A stretch of DNA of 64,000 nucleotides from DUQW01 sp050953805 (GTDB lineage: Bacteria; Bacillota_I; Bacilli_A; Acholeplasmatales; Acholeplasmataceae): contig JBMNNE010000001.1 in NCBI GenBank assembly GCA_050953805.1, positions 1 to 64,000 on the forward strand, written 5' to 3'. Below the pieces are notes generated by a model. The model did not search any database. It was not told the DNA's origin and saw nothing but the letters and a program-made list of their open reading frames with translations. Each line of letters opens with the position of its first letter. Position 1 is the first letter of the stretch. Positions 1 to 6,854 of this stretch are shown piece after piece. Made by a program: the position numbers and the translations under genes.

Positions 1-2146
1 GGATTTTCTCTATTATTATATAATAAATTATATAATTTTGATAGTGTTTTATCGTTTTTAACTGATGATTTAAATTGATATATGTAATTGTATGATGAAT
101 ATCTGTACGATAGATTTGATATTTTCCTTTCAACTTGTCCATTACTTCTTGATGAGGAAAACCGTATATATTGTTAATTCCAACTGAAATAATGATATCT
201 TTTGGTTTAACTGTATTTAAAAGAATTTCACTTGTTGATGTATTTGACCCGTGATGAGCTAATTTTAAAATATCTGATTTTAATTTATCTTGATATCTTT
301 CAACTATTTCATTTTCCACTTTTTTAGAAATATCTCCTAAAAATAAAACATCATTATTTAAATATTTAAGTTTAAATGCTAATGAATTATCATTAGTATT
401 ATAATAATTTTTATTTGGGGAATAAAATTCTATTTGATATTGTGAACTAATAATAGTATCGTTCCCACTCATTTTTATAAGATGACATTGACTTAAATTA
501 TAATCATCAAATGGATTAATTAAAACATTTTTTACATTAATATTATTAATTAAATTATTAGCTTCACCAATATGATCATTATCAGGATGAGTTAAGATTA
601 AATAATCAATCTCTCTAATTCCCATTTTTCTTAAAACATTTAAAACATCCCCATAGGCATCAACTACTATTACATCTTGATTAAATGGCGTGATAAAAAT
701 TGTCGTGTCTCCCTGATTGACATCTAAAAAATATAGTCGATAAGTCGGATTTAGATATGCCTTATTATATACTAAGAATAAGAGAAAGGTTAACGAGAAT
801 ATATGTTTATTGATGAATCGCTTATTGGTAAATAACAAAATAATAATTAAATAATAAATAAAGATAAACCCCTTATCAAAACTAGGAAAGGAAATGTTTA
901 AATTGAAACTTGCAAGATAATTAATAATGATTTCAAAATAGGTTAAATATAACTCAGATATTGATGACAAGAATGGCATGATTAAAACAGTGATAAAGAG
1001 GTAAACAAAGCCATTTTGAAAGGTTATAATAATTAGCGGAGTAATTACAAAAATCATTATATAAATATTATTATAAGTGTTAATTAGAATTGGAAAAATT
1101 GATAAATAAATGGAAAAATATAAAAGATATCTCCTTACTAAATAGTTACCTGTTTTAATTTCCTGATTCATTAAAGCCACTGTCGTTAAAATGATAAAAC
1201 TCAAAGGAAATCCAAGTGAATAAATAACATAAGGAGTTAATAATAAAAAGCTTAAAAATGTATAAAAGATAATATCTAGTCTCGTTAATTTTAAACTCCA
1301 CCACCGATTGATTGATGTAATTAAACTCATCAATAATACTCTTAAAACGACGAACTTAAAACCAGATAATATACTCCATAAGAAAAGTATCATCAAAATT
1401 ATTTTATCTTGATTTTTAGATTCAATATCTAGATAAAAAAAGACTTTTTTAAAGATTAATAATTGCATAAATAAATATTCCTGATAAATTGATTAAATAT
1501 GAAATTTGTAATTTATTTGTTGCTATTTTAAAATTAGTATCATGCTCGTTAATTCCTAGGATCATTGATGTTAAGTAAGTTTTCGTTAATGGTGGAAATT
1601 TATCTAAATATCTTTTAATTAATAATTTAGGATAATAAAAATAATGATATCCATCTTTTTCTATTATGCAATTAGAAATTTCATACAATATATTATTCGA
1701 TAAAAGATAATTGCGATAATTAAAACCAAAAGGGACTCTTGTTCCTTCTGGTTTTTTATATCACCACTAATTATTAAAACATCTCCTACTTTATATTTTT
1801 CTTTAGTTTTAACTAAAAATTTTATATTTTTACTTTTTAATATTAGATTGCTTCTATTTTCATAAACTTCAACAACGACTCCTTTTATCACTTCAGGAGG
1901 TTTAATAGTGTTAACTAAAAACTTTATTAAAAAAGAAAGACAAGTAATCATAATGAAAATAACTAAGATTTTCATTTGATACTGTCTTCTAAATTTATAT
2001 AATAAAAATATTACTATTAAAATAAAAAAAGCGTTATAAAAAGATGCTAATATGGCAGATATAATAAAATAATATGGATAACTTTTACCTGATAAAGAAA
2101 TAATCTTTGATCTTATTGTATGTAACTTCGCCGATACCTTTAACAT
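1..2146 (-). pseudogene. comEC: ComEC/Rec2 DNA-uptake channel, frameshifted and running off the window edge
   Basis: ComEC is the membrane channel that passes single-stranded DNA into the cell during transformation. Three pieces are seen in different frames. The N-terminal part (2146 to about 1757) has membrane segments and a DUF4131-like stretch (GVVVEVYENR...GDVLIISGDI). The middle piece (about 1757 to 1449) holds the start of the competence domain (TSMILGINEHD, LINLSGIF). The C-terminal piece (about 1467 to 1) carries the remaining membrane helices and a metallo-beta-lactamase-like domain with DVNQGD, THPDNDHIGE, FLGDIS and LAHHGSN; it is still open at base 1. The first break is explained by one missing T in the T6 run at 1752-1757, the second by one extra base near 1451-1454. 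Everything else of the protein is present. The 5' end overlaps comEA by about 60 bases. Either a recent pseudogene or two sequencing indels. Confidence 0.85.
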
Positions 2147-2588
2147 TTAAAAGTTCTTCTACTGATTGAAACTTACCGACTTGCTCCCGGTAAGTTAAAA
2201 TATTAATTGCTCGAGTTTCAGTAATATTTGGAATTGTAATTAATATGTTATAATTAACATCGTTTAAATTATATTGATTTGGTTTTTCTAAACTTTCAAC
2301 CGTTGACGGAATATAATACCGATGATTAGCTTGTAAAATTTCATTTAAGTTAATTTCAGATAAATCTGCGGTTGGTTTTACTCCTTGAGAAAAATTAATT
2401 AAATCACTTAAAGTCATATATTCCAAAACTTGATATTTCCCTGGAAAGTTAATATCGCCATATATTTCGACATTGATTATTTTCGGTGTCTGATAAGTAT
2501 ATGTTTCTTTCTTTGGCCTACTAATAAAAATAATTGCAGAGACAATAAAAAAAGCAATTACTCCGGTAGGTATTATTAATTTTTTCAA
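2085..2588 (-). CDS. comEA: ComEA, DNA receptor of the competence machinery
   Basis: Membrane-anchored DNA-binding protein that hands exogenous DNA to ComEC. A signal anchor spans about residues 4-23 (LIIPTGVIAFFIVSAIIFI). It is followed by an SLBB-type beta domain (VEIYGDINFPGKYQV, about 42-95) and a C-terminal helix-hairpin-helix pair (about 115-167) ending in VEELLNVKGIGEVTYNKIKDYF. The first hairpin reads PNIT where ComEA proteins usually have PGIG, so it is somewhat degenerate; the second GIG is intact. The start is TTG at 2588 behind a GGGGTG ribosome site. The gene is the usual partner of comEC just downstream. 167 residues is normal for the family. Confidence 0.9.
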   Translation of the reverse strand: MKKLIIPTGVIAFFIVSAIIFISRPKKETYTYQTPKIINVEIYGDINFPGKYQVLEYMTLSDLINFSQGVKPTADLSEINLNEILQANHRYYIPSTVESLEKPNQYNLNDVNYNILITIPNITETRAINILTYREQVGKFQSVEELLNVKGIGEVTYNKIKDYFFIR

Positions 2589-2597
2589 ACTATCACC

Positions 2598-2620
2598 CCA
2601 TTCAATAATAGTTTGAATGG
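2598..2620 (-). promoter_or_regulatory. Hairpin overlapping the comEA ribosome binding site
   Basis: A perfect 8-bp inverted repeat, CCATTCAA-N7-TTGAATGG, lies just before comEA. Its 3' arm supplies the first two G of the GGGGTG Shine-Dalgarno (2595-2600). There is no U tract, so it is not a normal terminator. It could limit comEA translation. Confidence 0.5.
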
Positions 2621-2634
2621 AGATATTTTACTTT

Positions 2635-3540
2635 TTATCTAATAAATATTAGAAAATATCCGATAATAAAAGAAAGTAGATTAGCGACTAAGGAATAAAG
2701 ATACATAACCCACCACGATCTTCCGCGTTCTTTTAATTCGTTTTTTAAAATTAATGTATAGGCTGTTCCTTCAATTAAGAAAATTAAAATTTCTAAAATA
2801 ATTATTACTAAAAAATCAAAAATACCAATTCCAAAATAAAATGACCAAATACTGATACCAATATTTAATAATATCTGAGTGGCGACATTAACTAAAATAA
2901 AAGCTAAAAATTCCTTTTTCTTCAATGGTCTAAAGACAATTAATGCAATCAGCAACTCAATTGTAATCGTTAAGACAACCCTTAAAATAAATTTACCGGT
3001 TTCTCTAAAGAAATATGGTTGTTGTTGTAACTCTACTGGAAAATTGACTTGATTAATATCGCTGTTAGCTCCTTTAATCTTAGCTAAATCAAAAGTATAG
3101 ATACTACCAAAAGCGTATCTTTGATAAATTTTACTAACAATAAATTTATCCTGTTCAGGGAAATAGATTAACATTTTAAAAGTTCGTGGAGGATGATACC
3201 CCCATCGATATTTACCTTCACCAGATAACCCCGAGAAAAAACTTAAAAAATAAAAATTATCAATATCTTGATAATCTTGAAATTTTCTCCATATTTCTAG
3301 ATTTTCTCCTTGATATGGTTCTCTTGTTTCCTCATCATAATATCCGAATGGACCAGTTGATTTTTCTTGAGACAATAATGTTACATAATACTTTTTGTCA
3401 TCGACACCTTTAATGATTATCTCAACATATGATTTAGGTCCAACATCAGCTTTAACTACATTAAGATTTAAAATTGTAATCAATAAAAAAGAAACCATTA
3501 AGATTAATAAATATTTTATTATATTATGTTTCTTTTTCAT
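2635..3540 (-). CDS. Membrane protein of unknown function with an extracytoplasmic domain
   Basis: I do not recognise a named family. The 301-residue protein has a signal peptide (about residues 9-31, LLILMVSFLLITILNLNVVKA) and an extracytoplasmic domain (about 32-180) rich in aromatic residues. Four hydrophobic segments fill the C-terminal third (about 183-300), with short basic loops. It has its own good promoter and sits between an ECF-sigma operon that ends in a terminator and the comEA-comEC pair. Co-transcription with comEA is possible, because only a 46-base gap with a hairpin separates them. A role in the envelope is all that can be inferred. Confidence 0.7.
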   Translation of the reverse strand: MKKKHNIIKYLLILMVSFLLITILNLNVVKADVGPKSYVEIIIKGVDDKKYYVTLLSQEKSTGPFGYYDEETREPYQGENLEIWRKFQDYQDIDNFYFLSFFSGLSGEGKYRWGYHPPRTFKMLIYFPEQDKFIVSKIYQRYAFGSIYTFDLAKIKGANSDINQVNFPVELQQQPYFFRETGKFILRVVLTITIELLIALIVFRPLKKKEFLAFILVNVATQILLNIGISIWSFYFGIGIFDFLVIIILEILIFLIEGTAYTLILKNELKERGRSWWVMYLYSLVANLLSFIIGYFLIFIR

Positions 3541-3577
3541 ATTTAAGACTCCTATAATTATTTTAATTTACAATAAA

Positions 3578-3606
3578 ATAATATACTTTATTTAAATAAT
3601 TGTCAA
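3578..3606 (-). promoter_or_regulatory. Sigma-A type promoter of the 301-residue membrane protein gene
   Basis: Reading minus: -35 TTGACA (3606-3601), 17-base spacer, -10 TATTAT (3583-3578). It is close to consensus. The start codon at 3540 has an AGGAG ribosome site. Confidence 0.75.
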
Positions 3607-3624
3607 GTTAACACGAGCAAACAA

Positions 3625-3645
3625 AAAGCCGAATAAAACGGCTTT
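3625..3645 (-). terminator. Rho-independent terminator of the sigma/anti-sigma operon
   Basis: Stem AAAGCCG / CGGCTTT with a 7-base loop, followed on minus by TTTTTGTTTG. It overlaps the stop codon of the anti-sigma gene. Confidence 0.85.
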
Positions 3646-4750
3646 ATTTTCTCTTTCTATGTCGAGATTTAGTTTGATATTTAGAATCAAAGATCTCAAC
3701 GGCACCCAAAATATTGACTTTTCCTCTAAAATCATAATTGTATTCAATAAAATCATCAGTCTCACCATTTTCAGCAACACTAACAATAATTCTAAATTCA
3801 CTGCCAATATCAAAGAATCCAAACCCTTGATAATCAGTTTTTATCGAAATTTCAACGATATCATTACCATCTTCTTTTTTAGTAATAAACTGAAATTTTC
3901 TTTTAGTTTTAAAGAAATTAAAATTAGGGTCAAATAAATCATATGAAGCTTTACATTCGGGTTCTAATTCAATGATTTCATTTTTATCTTGAAAATAATG
4001 ACGAATAGTAGAACGAACAGTACCAGTATTAGTTTTTCGACTAATTTCAAAAATTTGGACTTCGTTTTCAGTATAATTTACTATTGTCACATTATCTACT
4101 GTGGTTGTTATTTTACCATCTTCACCGATAACACTCTTAAACTTGGAAACAAGTTTATCTCCTAAATATAATTCTCCATTAATAGTTGAGGTTCCATCGT
4201 CATTTTTTTCTGTTGTATATTTTGTAGAAAACTCAACCTTTGAACCATTTAAATGTTTAGAATTAATGTTTAATTCTAGAGTATCTTTATTTAGTCTTAC
4301 TGGTGGTTTGATATCACTAGCTAATAAAAAGGTTTCTACACTTTCAAAATATGGATCAATTTCTTGATATATTTGATCAAAAACCTCATAAACCAAGTCC
4401 ATAGGATTACCATTATCGTTATCATTAGATACAGTAACATAAGGAACGCTAAGAGCTTGCGAACTAGTTGATAATTGATATGCTGAGACTGCAGAAATCA
4501 CAGCCGCTTCTTCTTCCTTAGAATATAACGGTCTATTAAAACTATTGATAGCAATTGTAGCCACTGCAATTAAAACAATAATTGCTAGTGAAAATGAAGT
4601 AACTAATCTTAAAACTGGGCGTCGGAAGCGAGAAGGAGCTACTTCTTTTTCTTTTATATGAATATTTTCAAGATCGATTTTATTTAAAACATTCGGAATC
4701 TTTTGTTCGATTTCTGATTTCAAGGAAGCTTTAAATGCTTTTCTACTCAC
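3644..4750 (-). CDS. Probable anti-sigma factor with one membrane helix and an extracellular sensor domain
   Basis: The gene begins directly after the ECF sigma factor stop, the typical place for a membrane anti-sigma factor. A short cytoplasmic N-terminus (about residues 1-48) would hold the sigma-binding part, although no clear zinc-binding anti-sigma motif (HxxxCxxC) is visible. One helix follows at about 50-69 (VTSFSLAIIVLIAVATIAIN), then about 295 extracytoplasmic residues predicted as beta-rich. The ectodomain shares the motif AVSAxxxSxSxxAL and a following ETFL segment with the lipoprotein encoded first in the operon, so the two are paralogues. Function is inferred from position and topology, not from a named domain. 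Confidence 0.65.
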   Translation of the reverse strand: MSRKAFKASLKSEIEQKIPNVLNKIDLENIHIKEKEVAPSRFRRPVLRLVTSFSLAIIVLIAVATIAINSFNRPLYSKEEEAAVISAVSAYQLSTSSQALSVPYVTVSNDNDNGNPMDLVYEVFDQIYQEIDPYFESVETFLLASDIKPPVRLNKDTLELNINSKHLNGSKVEFSTKYTTEKNDDGTSTINGELYLGDKLVSKFKSVIGEDGKITTTVDNVTIVNYTENEVQIFEISRKTNTGTVRSTIRHYFQDKNEIIELEPECKASYDLFDPNFNFFKTKRKFQFITKKEDGNDIVEISIKTDYQGFGFFDIGSEFRIIVSVAENGETDDFIEYNYDFRGKVNILGAVEIFDSKYQTKSRHRKRK

Positions 4751-5281
4751 TTACAACACCTCCTTTTGATATAGTTTTGATAATTTACTAATCGATTGAT
4801 TGTAAACCCAAATTACCGTGCCTAAAGGACGATTAGTAATTTCAGATATCTCTCTGAAAGTCAATTCGTCAACAACACGAAGTAATACAATCAATTGTTC
4901 ATCACTTGATAACATCTCTAATAATTCTAATGCTTCCGCTTTTAAATCTAAATTCTCACCAGTTGATTCAAAATATACTTGTTCTTCTTCTAAAAGATCA
5001 ACATTTAATTTTCTTTGGTTACGACGATAATAATCAATCGCTAAATTTCGAGCGATAGTTCCTAACCAAGTTTTAAAGTTTTTACCATGTTGAAAAGAGT
5101 TGATATTTTCAATCATCTTGATATATGTATCTTGCATTAGATCTTCAGCATCTAAATCATCTTTTACTATAGAGTAAATAATTGAATAAACCATTTTATG
5201 GGTTTGGTAATAGATAATTTCAAATGCTTGGTTATCTCTATTTTTAATTCGTTCAACTAGTTGTTTAATATCAATTGCCAT
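4751..5281 (-). CDS. ECF-family RNA polymerase sigma factor
   Basis: Alternative sigma factor that would redirect RNA polymerase to envelope-stress or surface genes. Region 2 (about residues 10-80) shows DLDAEDLMQDTYIKMIENI and FKTWLGTIARNLAIDYYRR, the standard -10 recognition and core-binding segments. Region 4 (about 115-170) shows LTFREISEITNRPLGTVIWV, the helix-turn-helix for the -35 element. At 176 residues with no sigma-1 or sigma-3 it is a typical group IV protein. It is followed without a gap by the putative anti-sigma factor and preceded by a lipoprotein gene. Its Shine-Dalgarno lies in the stem of a strong hairpin. Confidence 0.92.
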   Translation of the reverse strand: MAIDIKQLVERIKNRDNQAFEIIYYQTHKMVYSIIYSIVKDDLDAEDLMQDTYIKMIENINSFQHGKNFKTWLGTIARNLAIDYYRRNQRKLNVDLLEEEQVYFESTGENLDLKAEALELLEMLSSDEQLIVLLRVVDELTFREISEITNRPLGTVIWVYNQSISKLSKLYQKEVL

Positions 5282-5284
5282 AAT

Positions 5285-5315
5285 ATAATACCCCTACGTT
5301 ACATAGGGATATTAT
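5285..5315 (-). promoter_or_regulatory. Strong hairpin masking the sigma-factor ribosome site
   Basis: On minus, a 12-bp stem (ATAATATCCCTA against TAGGGGTATTAT, with one G-U pair) and a 7-base loop. The AGGGG Shine-Dalgarno is inside the 3' arm and the ATG follows 8 bases later. No U tract follows, so a translational control or mRNA-processing element is more likely than a terminator. Confidence 0.6.
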
Positions 5316-5337
5316 ATCATATTATGGCCGATCCTAA

Positions 5338-6354
5338 TTAATTAGCTGGTTCGTCATTTGTATTATTTGGATTTCCTTGTTGATTATTTTTACCTTTTTG
5401 GTGTCTGTATTCGTGTTGGAAATTGAATTCTGATTCTTGTTCAACCCCAGTTAATCTTGATTTAAATTTAAATTTACCTTCAAATTTATATGTACAAACA
5501 ACTTCTTCACCACTTGAGTCGATAATTAATTCAGCTTCTAAATCTGAATCTAAAGTTCCAACTACTACATCAAAATCTTCTAATTCAAGATCAACATCAA
5601 TGTGCTTACGATCTCTAGTTTGAGTTCTAGTTTGTAATTTAATTTTAACTTCTGAATTACCAACTTCAGTTTCGATTTCTAAAACCATTTTACCTTTTTC
5701 GTTTTTAATTTTTAATTTGAATTCATGATCTAATCCATGGTCATTTTGAACTTTATATTCAAATTCTCTTTCGCCTGCTTGAACTTTTGATTTAACTTCA
5801 ACTTTAACACCATTAGCTTCGTGGACAACTTTAACTTCCTTTTCACCATTTTCGATTTCAACTTCACCATCGATTGGTACTTCTCTAACTGAGTCACCCA
5901 TAGTAATGACTAATAAACCTTTGAATTCAGTTTCAATTTCATCATCTTCAACTTCGTGTTCAATTACATTGTAATATAAGACATACTTAACTGTATTTCC
6001 TTCTAAATCTGTTGAAGTGTATGAAGCCATTTTTTCAAATCCATCACGATCAGAATCGCTATGTTTAATTTCAACATTTTCTAAGAATGTTTCAAGCATT
6101 TTTAACTGCTCATCAATTAATTGAGTTACTTTTTCAGCTAAATTAGATTCGATTGAAGTTCTTAAACTTGCATCAATTCCTTTACCGCTTGAATCAAGGC
6201 TAACATTTGGTGCCGCTTGTAAAGTTGCAGCGCTAGCGCTCATGTTTGCAGCTGATACTGCTTGAATCATATATGCGTCTTCTTCTTTAGCTAATGCTTT
6301 TGTACCACCACACGCTAATAAGGTAACGCCCCCTAAAATTAATAAGAATACCAA
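5338..6354 (-). CDS. Secreted lipoprotein, paralogue of the anti-sigma ectodomain; frameshift in its signal peptide
   Basis: The long frame begins at a TTG inside a lipoprotein signal (LLILGGVTLLACGG, lipobox Cys at residue 15). The mature part is highly charged and beta-like, with alternating EVK/EIE strands and a C-terminal tail rich in Q, N and P. The natural start is almost certainly the ATG at 6386, with GGGAGG four bases upstream. That frame (MKMKKTFK) stops after 15 codons. One extra A in the run at 6362-6365 would join both parts into a perfect lipoprotein signal. The segment YMIQAVSAANMSASAATLQ and the following LETFLENVEI resemble the neighbouring anti-sigma ectodomain. It is the first gene of the sigma operon. 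Confidence 0.7.
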   Translation of the reverse strand: MVFLLILGGVTLLACGGTKALAKEEDAYMIQAVSAANMSASAATLQAAPNVSLDSSGKGIDASLRTSIESNLAEKVTQLIDEQLKMLETFLENVEIKHSDSDRDGFEKMASYTSTDLEGNTVKYVLYYNVIEHEVEDDEIETEFKGLLVITMGDSVREVPIDGEVEIENGEKEVKVVHEANGVKVEVKSKVQAGEREFEYKVQNDHGLDHEFKLKIKNEKGKMVLEIETEVGNSEVKIKLQTRTQTRDRKHIDVDLELEDFDVVVGTLDSDLEAELIIDSSGEEVVCTYKFEGKFKFKSRLTGVEQESEFNFQHEYRHQKGKNNQQGNPNNTNDEPAN

Positions 6355-6450
6355 TAATAAATTTTAAAAGTTTTTTTCATTTTCATCTTTCCTCCCTTTT
6401 CACCTATTATACGAACGAGCCCCCCTAAATTATTGGTAAGTGCGTTAATT

Positions 6451-6479
6451 TTGTGAATTTTCACATAATTTGCTATGAT
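6451..6479 (+). promoter_or_regulatory. Sigma-A promoter of the thioredoxin-like gene
   Basis: -35 TTGTGA (6451-6456), 17-base spacer, -10 TATGAT (6474-6479). The expected transcript start (about 6486) is only 6-9 bases before the ATG, so the mRNA is almost leaderless. Confidence 0.7.
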
Positions 6480-6491
6480 ATTACCGGTGAT

Positions 6492-6815
6492 ATGATGATT
6501 AAACAATTAAATGATAAAGAAATGATTGAAGTAATCAACTCTAATAAAGACTTAATTTTAGTATTAGCTATAGGTCATGATTGTGGATTATGTTATGCAG
6601 CTGAATTTAAGATTAATAATGTATATGCAAAAAAATACCCTAATATTAATATATATAATATAGATATAACTAAGAATCCTTTATTTAGAGGGAACCACAT
6701 CGTCTTTAGTACGCCAACACTTCTCGCTTTTGAAAATGGTATAGAAATCTTTAGAGAAGCTGGACATATTGATTGGAGAAACTTTGATCGTTTCTTAAAT
6801 AACTATTTTAATTAA
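6492..6815 (+). CDS. Thioredoxin-like protein
   Basis: A protein of about 107 residues with a thioredoxin fold. The active-site motif is CGLC (GHDCGLCYAAEF), a central strand reads NINIYNIDIT, and the cis-proline loop is STPTLLAF. A hydrophobic strand and helix end the domain. It would be a cytoplasmic thiol-disulphide reductase or bacillithiol/thiol carrier. A GTG at 6453 would extend the frame, but it lies inside the -35 box; I therefore start at ATG 6492 (or the ATG directly after it), behind GGTGA. It is one of only two plus-strand genes. A bidirectional terminator follows. Confidence 0.85.
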   Translation: MMIKQLNDKEMIEVINSNKDLILVLAIGHDCGLCYAAEFKINNVYAKKYPNINIYNIDITKNPLFRGNHIVFSTPTLLAFENGIEIFREAGHIDWRNFDRFLNNYFN

Positions 6816-6817
6816 AA

Positions 6818-6846
6818 AGAGGTTTTTGTTGTAAACCTCTTTTTTT
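6818..6846. terminator. Bidirectional terminator between the thioredoxin-like and DUF2779 genes
   Basis: Stem AGAGGTTT / AAACCTCT with a 7-base loop. T6 follows on plus, and a T-rich run follows on minus. It serves the convergent genes on both sides. Confidence 0.9.
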
Positions 6847-6854
6847 ACCAATTT

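Noticed and set aside
6453..6491. Longer start (GTG) for the thioredoxin-like gene
   Set aside because: The GTG lies in the -35 box of its own promoter, so it cannot be transcribed from it.
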